Below, in pieces: positions 50,270 to 59,244 of a DNA stretch of 64,000 nt. How positions within the stretch are numbered: the first letter of the stretch is position 1; every line of letters starts with the position of its first letter. A model generated the notes under the pieces. That model made no database searches. It was not told where the DNA came from and saw only the letters and a list, made by a program, of their open reading frames with translations. Source of the DNA: Desulfocapsa sp. (GTDB taxonomy: Bacteria > Desulfobacterota > Desulfobulbia > Desulfobulbales > Desulfocapsaceae); assembly GCA_013792135.1 (NCBI GenBank), contig VMSP01000023.1:1-64000 (forward strand). Reading direction: 5' to 3'. Position numbers and translations under genes: made by a program.

Positions 50270-51146
50270 TGGCTTGCTGGCAAGCTCGGTTTTGTCGACG
50301 GTCATCTCTGTTTCTTCCGGGATCCGGTCCCGCGTGCGGTGTTCCTTGTTTTTTATGGAAGCGCATTCGCTCTTGTTGTCTACTTCCGTAAAGTCCTCAA
50401 CCAACGGATGCTTGCATCGATCCAGTGGCAGACCCTCATTGTCGGTGACGGAAAAAGAAGTTTTGAAGTGGCGCAGTTGATCAACTCCAGTGCCTATCTT
50501 TGTACAGAAGTAGTCGGCTATGTGTCCGGGGGAAACGGGAGCCAGGCGCAGGGTAAGCTGCCTCGCCTGGGTGGCAGGACCTGATCACGATTGCCAGGGA
50601 AATGGCTGTTGATCAGGTCATCGTCGCCGTTCCCTCCCGGGACGATAACCTGATCAAACTTCTGCTGGAATGCATGCAAAACAAGATCAAGGTCTCAGAA
50701 TTCAGAAGAGTGATCGAAGAAATAACCGGTAGGGTGCCGATCGACCATCTCAATGCGCTGACCGTAACAACGTCCACTGGACCACGGACAATGATGACCG
50801 CATCACCCGTGTGGGCAGGATCGTGCGCAAGATGCGGCTGGATGAAGTGCCGCAGTTGCTCAATATCTTCAAGGGCGAAATGAGCCTGATCGGTCCGAGG
50901 CCGGAGGCGCTCAGCCTGGTGGAGATGTACACCAAGGAGATTGCCTATTATCCCGAACGGCATATGGTAACGCCCGGAATCACCGGCTGGGCGCAGATTA
51001 ATTACCCCTACGGCAATTCCATCGAAGATACGCGCCAGAAGCTGATGTACGATTTCTACTATATCAAGAACCGGAGCGTGGTCCTTGACCTCATGATCTT
51101 TCTGCGGACGATCCGGATTGTTCTGACAGGCAAGGGTGCGATGTAG
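50270..51146 (+). pseudogene. Sugar-transferase partial copy 2 (5'-truncated, internal deletion, frameshifted)
   Basis: Homology from GGCTTGCTGGCAAGCTCG (aligned to 48331) to the stop codon; internal deletion joins CATCTCAATG directly to CGCTGACCGTAACAACG; three ORF fragments 50339..50584, 50602..50883, 50811..51146. Confidence 0.93.
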
Positions 51147-51294
51147 AGGGATTGTTTAGGTCAACTTTGCCATATTGTTTCACCATCGTATCTGGCAATC
51201 CACTAACCCCCCTTCATCCCCCCTGAATCAGGGGGGAGACTTTGTCCCCCTCCTTGGCAAGGAGGGGTTAGGGGTGGTCGAGTGTTGCTATCTA

Positions 51295-51433
51295 GTGTCT
51301 GTCCATAAATGGTCTTTCTGCCTGATCTCTGCGTTATGCTTAATAAATAATGCTTGGAATATCATACATATGCCTGCTCTTTTTTTCCGCAGTCCTTGAT
51401 ATCGAACAAAAATCCTTATTTATGGACAGGCAC
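51295..51433. mobile_element. 139-bp MITE with 16-bp TIRs and target-site duplication
   Basis: GTGTCTGTCCATAAAT...ATTTATGGACAGGCAC flanked by TATCTA on both sides; paralogous site at about 57231-57242 (GCTATCTAAGTA) is empty. Confidence 0.88.
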
Positions 51434-51563
51434 TATCTAAGGAAATATGACAAAGTAGAATTAGTTACGGTACAAAAAAGACGTGCCTGGCCCAACCTTG
51501 TGACTTTATCCTTTTATGTGGTGAAAACTTGACCATGCGGAGAATGCACTGTATAATCTCCGC

Positions 51564-52676
51564 ATGAATAGCGGAAATAACATCTATCTCTGGCAACAGC
51601 CGGACTGGCCCCATTGGCGCTATGACACCCTGCGCCTGGCCGGATTGTTGGGCCGGGTGCACCATGCGCAAGGACACCTGCTCGGCCGCATGCGCGACTT
51701 GGGACTGGGCCTGCGCGATCAGGCCACTTTGCAGGTCTTGAGCGAGGATGTACTTAAAACCAGCGAGATCGAGGGGGAACGGCTGAACCCGGATACGGTG
51801 CGCTCTTCCATTGCACGCCGCCTGGGTGTTGATGCCGGCGCTCTGGCGCCCGCTGACCGGCATGTGGACGGCGTGGTCGATATGGTGCTGGATGCGACTG
51901 GCCGCTTCGATCAACCGTTGACCGCTGAGCGATTATTCGGCTGGCATGCCGCATTGTTTCCCACAGGGTATAGTGGCCTGGCCAGGATCCGTGCCGGTGG
52001 TTGGCGCGATGATGCCTCGGGCCCGATGCAGGTGGTTTCAGGCCCGATCGGACGGCAAAGGGTACACTTTGAGGCGCCGCCTGCTCATCGGCTGGAAGCC
52101 GAGATGGCGGATCTCTTGGACTGGTTTAATGGACGCCAGGAAGCCGATCCGGTGCTGGAGGCGAGCCTGGCCCATCTTTGGTTTGTCACTATTCATCCGT
52201 TTGACGATGGCAATGGCCGCATGGCGCGTGCGGTGGGTGACATGGCGCTGGCACGTGGAGAACAATCAACTCACCGCTTCTATAGTCTGTCGGCGCAAAT
52301 CCAGAGCGAGCGTAAAGACTATTATGACAGGCTCGAGCGCACGCAGAAAGGTTCGCTTGATGTAACCGGTTGGCTTGAATGGTTTCTGGGTTGTCTGTTG
52401 CGCGCGATAGAGGGTGCAGAGGTCACACGGTGCGCCGTGCTGATCAAGGCCCGGTTCTGGCAGCGCTGGGCAGGCATGCCGTTCAATGACCGACAAATCA
52501 AACTGCTCAATCGGCTGCTGGACGGCTTCGAAGGGAAGCTGACCAGCAGCAAGTGGGCGGCTATTGCTAAGTGCTCGCCTGATACGGCGCTACGCGACAT
52601 CACCGATCTGCTGGACCGGGGCGTGCTGAGCAAATCCGCCGCCGGAGGACGCAGCACCAGCTACCAGTTGAGTTAG
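51564..52676 (+). CDS. Fic/DOC-family AMPylase-like protein (DUF4172 N-terminus)
   Basis: Fic motif HPFDDGNGRMAR; inhibitory-helix-like TSEIEGE near N-terminus; C-terminal winged helix (KWAAIAKCSPDTALRDITDLLDRGVL). Confidence 0.93.
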   Translation: MNSGNNIYLWQQPDWPHWRYDTLRLAGLLGRVHHAQGHLLGRMRDLGLGLRDQATLQVLSEDVLKTSEIEGERLNPDTVRSSIARRLGVDAGALAPADRHVDGVVDMVLDATGRFDQPLTAERLFGWHAALFPTGYSGLARIRAGGWRDDASGPMQVVSGPIGRQRVHFEAPPAHRLEAEMADLLDWFNGRQEADPVLEASLAHLWFVTIHPFDDGNGRMARAVGDMALARGEQSTHRFYSLSAQIQSERKDYYDRLERTQKGSLDVTGWLEWFLGCLLRAIEGAEVTRCAVLIKARFWQRWAGMPFNDRQIKLLNRLLDGFEGKLTSSKWAAIAKCSPDTALRDITDLLDRGVLSKSAAGGRSTSYQLS

Positions 52677-52926
52677 ATGCTCTTAAAAGGGGACGCTACC
52701 CTTATTGAGGATATTCTTCAGCTATGCCAAAACCTTAGTCCCCCTCCTTCAGTTTAAGAACACGAAAAGTGCGAAAAGGGGACGCTACCCTTTTCATTCT
52801 TTTCATCAATGCCCTTTTCATGAACAAGCCAGCCGGCAAAAATACCGGCATAATTTTTATGATAAATAGTTAAAAATATATTATATACAGTTAGATAAAA
52901 CTGCATATAAACCGGCAACAACGATT

Positions 52927-54135
52927 TTGCATCTTGGGATGCTTATGGATATGACTTCTTCGCTTTACTCTTTCCCGCATCAATTTGAGCCTCTGCTGCC
53001 GCAGAAGGAGATTGACGCGTTGCGCGCTAAGGCAAGCCAGGTCGTGGAGCAGTCTCTGCGTCTCGGTGCGATGGCACATGCAGCCACTCTGACGGAATTG
53101 CGTGTGTTACTGCGAGAGATGAATAGTTATTACAGCAACCGTATCGAGGGGCAGGGTACGCATCCCTATAGAATTCGTCAGGCACTGCTCAAAAATTTCT
53201 CGGATCAGCCTGACATCGCGCGCTTGCAGCGTGTCGCGGTGGCCCATATCCAGGCGGAAATTGAGTTGGAGTTGCTGGTTGAGGCTGGCGAGTCTCCTTA
53301 TCCGGCCGCCTTTGTTCAGCGGGCGCACGCGGCTTTGTATGGCCGGTTGGCTGAAGCGGACAGAACCACTGCCGACGGTCTTCTTTTGGAGCCGGGGGGG
53401 CTGCGCCGTGACTTGCGGAGTGTGGGACACCATGTGCCGCCGACTGCGGAATCACTGCCCGCGTTTTTCAAACGATACGATGAGGTGTATGCAGCGTCTC
53501 GATCCTGGGAAGAGCGCCTTATTGCTATTGCTTGCGCGCACCAGCGTATGGCCTGGATTCATCCCTTTGCCGATGGCAACGGTCGGGCGGTGCGTTTGCA
53601 TACGCATGCGGCGCTGTTTCCCCTGACCCAGGGGCTCTGGTCAGTAAACCGGGGGTTGGCCCGGCGACAGCAGGACTACTATGCCAGGTTGGCGGATGCC
53701 GATGAGCCCCGGCTGGGGGACCTTGATGGGCGTGGCAATTTGAGCGAGCAGGGTCTGCGCAACTGGTGCCATTTTTTTCTTGATCAGTGTCTGAATCAGG
53801 TTGGATTCATGGCTCGTATGCTGGATCTGGGGCAGATGAAGGAGCGGATTCGAGGGTTGATTTCGTTCCGCATGGCGCAAGACAAGGCTTTACGACCGGA
53901 GGCGGTGTTGCCGTTTTATCACCTTTTCGCAGCAGGGCCTGTTTCCCGTGGAGAGTTTCAACAAATGACCGGGTTGGGTCAACGGGTCAGCCGGGCGTTA
54001 CTTTCCCGGTTAATCAGCATTGGTCTGGTCAAATCCGCCAGCCATGTGAGCCCGGTGAGTTTCGCCTTGCCGCTGGATGCTCTACAGTTTCTGTTGCCGG
54101 AGCTCTACCCGGAGGCGGCGACACGAGTCGAGTAA
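52927..54135 (+). CDS. Fic/DOC-family protein
   Basis: Fic motif HPFADGNGRAVR; N-terminal YYSNRIEGQ. Confidence 0.92.
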   Translation: MHLGMLMDMTSSLYSFPHQFEPLLPQKEIDALRAKASQVVEQSLRLGAMAHAATLTELRVLLREMNSYYSNRIEGQGTHPYRIRQALLKNFSDQPDIARLQRVAVAHIQAEIELELLVEAGESPYPAAFVQRAHAALYGRLAEADRTTADGLLLEPGGLRRDLRSVGHHVPPTAESLPAFFKRYDEVYAASRSWEERLIAIACAHQRMAWIHPFADGNGRAVRLHTHAALFPLTQGLWSVNRGLARRQQDYYARLADADEPRLGDLDGRGNLSEQGLRNWCHFFLDQCLNQVGFMARMLDLGQMKERIRGLISFRMAQDKALRPEAVLPFYHLFAAGPVSRGEFQQMTGLGQRVSRALLSRLISIGLVKSASHVSPVSFALPLDALQFLLPELYPEAATRVE

Positions 54136-54183
54136 CAAGAAAAGGATACAGGAATTACAAATTTACCGTTTTTGAACATGTAG

Positions 54184-54244
54184 GTCGGACTTCAGTCCGA
54201 TAACTGCGGTAGTATTAAGCCCTGCTGTCGGACTGAAGTCCGAC
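54184..54244. repeat. Inverted repeat GTCGGACTTCAGTCCGA / TCGGACTGAAGTCCGAC
   Basis: Arms at 54184-54200 and 54228-54244. Confidence 0.8.
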
Positions 54245-54431
54245 TTACTCCTATGGCCAACATCTGGTAATTCAGCAATTTCCGAGTCCCTAACAAGAAA
54301 AGAACAAGAAAAGGGGACGCTATTATGACAATCTGGACTTTTGCGAGATTGTCAACTTTGTGACTTCTCTGCAGGGCTCTTGGCTATCACGCTTAGTGTG
54401 ATATGTTGTGTTATAGGTATGGAGTGGTGGC

Positions 54432-54839
54432 GTGAAGGTTTTTAAAAATGCATGGTTTGGGCGTTTCGTCCGGAAAGAGAAAATTTCAGCCGATGCGCTA
54501 TGGGATGCTGTCAAGCGTGCGGAAAATGGGCAGATCGATGCTGATCTTGGTGGTGGTGTTATCAAACAGCGGATTGCCCGTCCGGGAAAAGGTAAGTCTA
54601 AGGGGTATCGCACTATAGTTCTGTTTCGCAAGAGTGAAAAGTCGTTTTTCGTATATGGTTTTGCTAAAAGTGAGCTCAGTAATGTCGGCGAGGCTGAAGA
54701 AGAACAGTTCAATTCCAATTTGCATTCAAGCCGGCACCTTCGTCGGCTGCCCTGTGCGGCTCCTCACCGTACTGCCCGTACTGCTTCGTCGCCGCTCGTT
54801 TGCCTTCTCGGTGTCAACTTGAATGCTTTTTGGAATTAG
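54432..54839 (+). pseudogene. HigB/RelE-type toxin gene interrupted by a ~126-bp element
   Basis: MKVFKNAWFGRFVRKEKISADALWDAVKRAENGQIDADLGGGVIKQRIARPGKGKSKGYRTIVLFRKSEKSFFVYGFAKSEL is toxin-like; the last ~36 residues come from inserted DNA; toxin C-terminus KKMAKYVLALTDEQLSELVASGPFEEVA resumes at about 54838. Confidence 0.82.
54712..54837. mobile_element. ~126-bp TIR-bearing element inserted in higB
   Basis: Ends ATTCCAATTTGCATTCAAG...CTTGAATGCTTTTTGGAAT are imperfect inverted repeats; removal restores ...EEEQFKKMAKYVLALTDEQL... in frame. Confidence 0.75.
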
Positions 54840-54924
54840 AAAATGGCCAAGTATGTTTTGGCCCTGACGGATGAGCAGTTAAGTGAGTTGGTTGCAAGTG
54901 GACCGTTTGAGGAGGTTGCATAAG

Positions 54925-55242
54925 ATGGCCAGGAAATATCGCAGTGATGCCTTTGCCGCTATCCATGAAACGATGGAGGCGCTGCATGAGGTGGGCGCCA
55001 TTGAAAAGAAGACGATGCGCGAGTTCGATGATGCGTGCCTGACCCCAGTGCAAGAACTCAGTCCTGAAGAGATAAAGTCTCTTCGGTTACGTGAGCACAT
55101 CTCCCAGCCTGTTTTTGCCCGTTATCTGAATGTTTCCAGGAATCTGGTTTCCGATTGGGAGCGGGGTGTGAAGAAGCCTGGTGGGCCGGCTTTGCGTTTG
55201 CTGACCGTAATCCAGAAGAAAGGGCTCATGGCGATTGCGTAG
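54925..55242 (+). CDS. HigA-type XRE antitoxin
   Basis: MARKYRSDAFAAIHETMEALHEVGAIEKKTMREFDDACL...SPEEIKSLRLREHISQPVFARYLNVSRNLVSDWERGVKKPGGPALRLL. Confidence 0.9.
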   Translation: MARKYRSDAFAAIHETMEALHEVGAIEKKTMREFDDACLTPVQELSPEEIKSLRLREHISQPVFARYLNVSRNLVSDWERGVKKPGGPALRLLTVIQKKGLMAIA

Positions 55243-55265
55243 CAGCGGGTTCCCCTCTCTGCTGA

Positions 55266-55593
55266 GATCGTGCGCAAGTCGCGGCTGGATGAAGTGCCGC
55301 AGTTGCTCAATATCCTCAAGGGCGAAATGAGCCTGATCGGTCCGCGGCCGGAGGCGCTTAGCTTGGTGGAGATGTACACCAGAGAGATTCCCTATTACCC
55401 GGAACGGCATATGGTAACGCCCGGAATCACGGGCTGGGCGCAGATTAATTACTCCTACGCCAATTCTATCGAAGATACACGCCAGAAACTGATGTACGAT
55501 TTCTACTATATCAAGAACCGGAGCGTTGTCCTTGACCTCATGATCTTTCTGCGGACGATCCGGATTGTTTTGACAGGCAAGGGTGCGATGTAG
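55266..55593 (+). pseudogene. Sugar-transferase partial copy 3 (last ~107 codons)
   Basis: KSRLDEVPQLLNILKGEMSLIGPRPEALSLVEMYTREIPYYPERHMVTPGITGWAQINYSYANSIEDTRQKLMYDFYYIKNRSVVLDLMIFLRTIRIVLTGKGAM. Confidence 0.95.
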
Positions 55594-55706
55594 GGGGATT
55601 GTTGGGTTGTTGGGTTACGGCACAAAAAAGACGTGCCTAGCCCGATCTACGTGACTGCGAGACTTTGGGCTTGCTGAAACAGCGTTGGCTGGGGTGGGTG
55701 TAAATT

Positions 55707-55743
55707 ATATTCCATTGACGGAATATTCCATTGAGGCTATAGT
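55707..55743 (+). promoter_or_regulatory. higBA promoter/operator
   Basis: ATATTCC-ATTGAC-GGAATAT palindrome (55707-55726) overlapping TTGACG (55715-55720), N17, TATAGT (55738-55743); ATG at 55750. Confidence 0.6.
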
Positions 55744-55749
55744 TGTGTT

Positions 55750-56115
55750 ATGATTTGGGAAGTCGAATACACCGATGAGTTCGGTGATTGGTGGAACAGC
55801 CTGACAGAAGAGGAACAGGAGTCGCTGGATGCCTCTGTCCGTTTGCTCGAAGAGCGAGGACCGGCCTTGGGCTTTCCGCACAGTAGCGGGATCAACGGGT
55901 CCAAGCATGGTCATATGCGAGAACTCCGAACTCAACACGACGGCAGGCCATTGCGTACGCTGTATGCGTTCGATCCGCAACGGTCGGCTATTTTGCTGAT
56001 TGGTGGTGATAAGACGGGTGACGACCGCTGGTATGACAAGCACGTTCCCATCGCCGATCGACTCTACGATGAACACATGGAGCAACTTCGAAAGGGAGGA
56101 CTAATCGATGGCTAA
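55750..56115 (+). CDS. HigB/RelE-family (phage Gp49-like) toxin
   Basis: MIWEVEYTDEFGDWWNSLTEEEQESLDASVRLLEERGPALGFPHSSGINGSKHGHMRELRTQHDGRPLRTLYAFDPQRSAILLIGGDK. Confidence 0.9.
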   Translation: MIWEVEYTDEFGDWWNSLTEEEQESLDASVRLLEERGPALGFPHSSGINGSKHGHMRELRTQHDGRPLRTLYAFDPQRSAILLIGGDKTGDDRWYDKHVPIADRLYDEHMEQLRKGGLIDG

Positions 56116-56434
56116 GAAATTTTCTGAACTCCGCGCACAAATGTCGCCCGAGTCACGGGCACGGGTAGAGGCCAAAGCTCAAGCCATGTTGGCTGAGATG
56201 CCTCTTAACGAACTGCGCCAAGCGCGCGGACTGTCGCAGAAGATGCTGGCAGAGGTGCTGCATGTCCAACAGCCCTCCATCGCCAAACTGGAGAAGCGGA
56301 CGGACATGTACCTGTCCACACTGCGCAGCCATATCGAGGCAATGGGCGGCCAGCTTGAGGTGGTCGCGCGTTTTCCGGATGGTGCGGTCAAGATCAGCAA
56401 TTTCTCTGACCTTGGGAAAAAAGTCACGGCGTGA
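56108..56434 (+). CDS. HigA-type XRE antitoxin
   Basis: MPLNELRQARGLSQKMLAEVLHVQQPSIAKLEKRTDMYLSTLRSHIEAMGGQLEVVARFPDG. Confidence 0.92.
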   Translation: MAKKFSELRAQMSPESRARVEAKAQAMLAEMPLNELRQARGLSQKMLAEVLHVQQPSIAKLEKRTDMYLSTLRSHIEAMGGQLEVVARFPDGAVKISNFSDLGKKVTA

Positions 56435-56540
56435 CCTGCTATAAGGAAAACTAGCATGTAGGTTGGAATAACGGCAGCGTAACCCGACCTCCACAATCCA
56501 CACCGAAGCCAAAAGGCCTTGCTCTGCAGGTGTGTACCCT

Positions 56541-57092
56541 TGGCCTCCTGTATTGGGCTCTGCTTGGCATTGCCCCTGTTTCCCTTTATTGCCCTACCGA
56601 TCAAGCCGCGATTCGCGGGGGCCGGTATTCTATTCTCAGCAACGCATGGGGCGAGGGAGTAACCCTTTTATCGTCTGGAAGCTGAGGACCATGGTCGATG
56701 GCGCTGATCGCAATAATGTCCACTGGACCACGGATAATGACGACCGCCTTACCCGGGTGGGCAGGTTCATACGCAAGACGCGGCTGGATGAAGTGCCCCA
56801 GCTGTTGAATATCTTCAAGGGCGAAATGAGCCTGATCGGTCCGAGGCCGGAGGCGCTCAGCCTGGTGGAGATGTACACCAAGGAGATTGCCTATTATCCC
56901 GAACGGCATATGGTAACGCCCGGAATCACCGGCTGGGCGCAGATCAATTACCCCTACGGCAATTCCATCGAAGATACGCGCCAGAAGCTGATGTACGATT
57001 TCTACTATATCAAGAACCGCAGCATAGTCCTTGATCTCATGATCTTTCTGCGGACGATCCGGATTGTTCTGACAGGCAAGGGTGCGATGTAG
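56541..57092 (+). pseudogene. Sugar-transferase partial copy 4 (catalytic domain only)
   Basis: Homology from TCCTGTATTGGGCTCTGC (aligned to 48901) to the stop; ORF 56532..57092 carries RGPVFYSQQRMGRGSNPFIVWKLRTM...GKGAM. Confidence 0.95.
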
Positions 57093-57429
57093 GAGATTGT
57101 TTAGGTCAACTTTGCCATATTGTTTCACCATCGTATTTGGCAATTCACTACCCCCCTTCATCCCCCCTGAATCAAGGGGGAGACTTTGTCCCCCTCCTTG
57201 GCAAGGAGGGGTTAGGGGTGGTCGAGTGTTGCTATCTAAGTAAATATGACAAAGTAGAATTAGTTACGGTACAAAAAAACCTGCCTGGCCCAACCAACGG
57301 TGGGCTGATCCTGTTTGATAAAACTGCTTATCGGAAAAATATATTCCCTGACGCCAGGGTAAGCTGTGCCCGATTTAGGGGAAGCGATAAAGTAGAGTTC
57401 AATGTGATTCCTTGTGATCAATGCAACCA

Positions 57430-57489
57430 TTGACAATCTGATTTTTTTGGTCTACATAAAGTTATATTAACTGTAACTTTATGTAGACC
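57430..57489 (+). promoter_or_regulatory. abiE promoter with overlapping 16-bp perfect inverted repeat (candidate AbiEi operator)
   Basis: TTGACA (57430-57435), N17, TACATA (57453-57458); GGTCTACATAAAGTTA (57449-57464)/TAACTTTATGTAGACC (57474-57489). Confidence 0.75.
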
Positions 57490-57499
57490 ATGGTGGCTT

Positions 57500-58048
57500 A
57501 TGCAACCGATTAAACAACTGGCAAAGATTCTTGCTGGACTTGCGGATGATGAACATTACCTGTTTTCCCTTGCCGACCTGAAGGGTGCAATGCCCGAACA
57601 AAGTCAGGGTGGATTCAAGGCGCTGGTATGCAGAGGGGTAAAGGATGGTTTGCTTAAGCGTATCTGCCGCGGGTTATACCTGTATCCGTCGGTTGAGTAT
57701 GCCGGCGGATTGGTGCTCTTTCACGCGGCGGCGAGATTGCGGGCCGATGCGTTTAATTATATCAGCCTCGAGACGGCGCTCAGCGATGCCGGCGTGATTT
57801 CTCAGATTCCTATGAACTGGGTCACCTTGATGTCTTCCGGGCGTAGTCACATTGTAAATTGTGGTGAATTCGGTCGTATTGAGTTTGTTCACACCAAGAA
57901 ACGGCCGGAGAATTTGATAGATCAGCTGATCTACGATTCACGTTGCCGTTTGTGGCGTGCATCCGTTGCCTTGGCAATAAAGGATATGTTGGCCACCAAA
58001 CGGAGTACCGATTTAATTGACTGGAATGCAGCCAATGAACTTGTTTGA
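57500..58048 (+). CDS. AbiEi-type antitoxin/transcriptional regulator (type IV TA)
   Basis: MQPIKQLAKILAGLADDEHYLFSLADLKGAMPEQSQGGFKALVCRGVKDGLLKRICRGLYLYPS; followed by an AbiEii-like gene. Confidence 0.88.
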   Translation: MQPIKQLAKILAGLADDEHYLFSLADLKGAMPEQSQGGFKALVCRGVKDGLLKRICRGLYLYPSVEYAGGLVLFHAAARLRADAFNYISLETALSDAGVISQIPMNWVTLMSSGRSHIVNCGEFGRIEFVHTKKRPENLIDQLIYDSRCRLWRASVALAIKDMLATKRSTDLIDWNAANELV

Positions 58049-58931
58049 TCAACTCGTCCTTCAGGCAATGAAAAATAAGGCTGAACTTGCGCCGTTGCTT
58101 GTGGTGGTTGAGAAAGAACTTCTTCATCACGATATCATTCGCGAAATGAGTGCAGCCGGGCTTCTCGATAGCCTGACCTTTATCGGCGGGACTTGCCTGC
58201 GGGCCTGTTATGGCTCTAATCGGTTGAGTGAGGATCTGGAATTTACGGGGGGAAAGAACTTCAACCGTGCGACGCTGAGCGATTTGGCTTCTATTCTTGT
58301 TGACAGGCTGGAAGCGAAATATGGTTTGCATGTTACGGTGGGTGAGCCGAAGAAAGATACGGGGAATGTTGATACCTGGAAGATGAGCATTGTCACCCGA
58401 CCGGAACAAAAATCGCTGCCTTCCCAAAGAATAAATATCGATATTTGTACCCTGCCCAGCCATGATAGGCGTCCTATGATGTTGCGCAACCATTATGGTG
58501 TCGAGATGGGAACCTCCGGCCTGATCATTCAGGCGCAAAGCCGGGAAGAAATCCTGGCTGATAAACTTGTTGCCCTGGCCTTACGAGCAAGCCGGCTTAA
58601 AAATCGTGATCTTTGGGATATTGTATGGCTTAAGCAGCAAGGTGTTGATCTGCCGCTTGCTTTGATCCCGAAAAAGATTCTGGATCGTCATCGGAGTACG
58701 GCAGAATTTCTGGATTTGCTGAATGAACGTAAGTCCAAATTACAGATGGATGCAGTGTTGCGCACTGATTTTATTCAAGAAATGAGAAGATTCCTGCCAG
58801 CTCACATCGTGGTGGAAACGATTGAGAAGGAAGCGTTCTGGTCTTATCTGACCAGCGTTGTCTGCGCGGAATGTGAACAGGTGGCGCAGTCGCTCGGGAA
58901 CGTTTCTGAACCACCCAGGTTTAAGATGTAA
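58035..58931 (+). CDS. AbiEii/AbiGii nucleotidyltransferase toxin
   Basis: LTFIGGTCLRACYGSNRLSEDLEFTGG and RINIDICTLPS...EILADKLVALALRASRLKNRDLWDIVWL. Confidence 0.93.
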   Translation: MNLFDQLVLQAMKNKAELAPLLVVVEKELLHHDIIREMSAAGLLDSLTFIGGTCLRACYGSNRLSEDLEFTGGKNFNRATLSDLASILVDRLEAKYGLHVTVGEPKKDTGNVDTWKMSIVTRPEQKSLPSQRINIDICTLPSHDRRPMMLRNHYGVEMGTSGLIIQAQSREEILADKLVALALRASRLKNRDLWDIVWLKQQGVDLPLALIPKKILDRHRSTAEFLDLLNERKSKLQMDAVLRTDFIQEMRRFLPAHIVVETIEKEAFWSYLTSVVCAECEQVAQSLGNVSEPPRFKM

Positions 58932-59049
58932 GCTATGGAGAGAGGCGGTTCCTGTCTTAGCGATCTGAGGCGGGGTTCAGGTGCTGTGGCCATTTCCGTG
59001 ATGTGAGAAAGGCACGATTCTTGTAAACGTGTAAACGCATACTCGATGG

Positions 59050-59244
59050 CAGTATTGTCCGGTTTAGTTTTTGCAAAAGTCCCCCTCCTTCCTTTTAAGG
59101 AGGGGTTAGGGGTGGTTACTTTTGATCTTCATCAATCTTAACCACCCCCAGCCCCTCCTTAACAACAGGAGGGGGGCCAAAACCTTCATCCACAGAGTTG
59201 ATCACCAAGTTTTTGGAATTTGTGAAAACCTACGGACAACACTG
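59050..59244. mobile_element. MITE-like palindromic element, copy B
   Basis: CAGTATTGTCCGGTTTAGTTTTTGCAAAAGTCCCCCTCC...GGACAACACTG; opposite orientation to copy A at 23684-23890. Confidence 0.75.

Noticed and set aside
56532-57092. Copy 4 as a functional minimal sugar transferase
   Set aside because: The reading frame covers most of the catalytic domain, but its start and N-terminal membrane helix are lost (frame shifts at about 56610 relative to copy 1); treated as a pseudogene.
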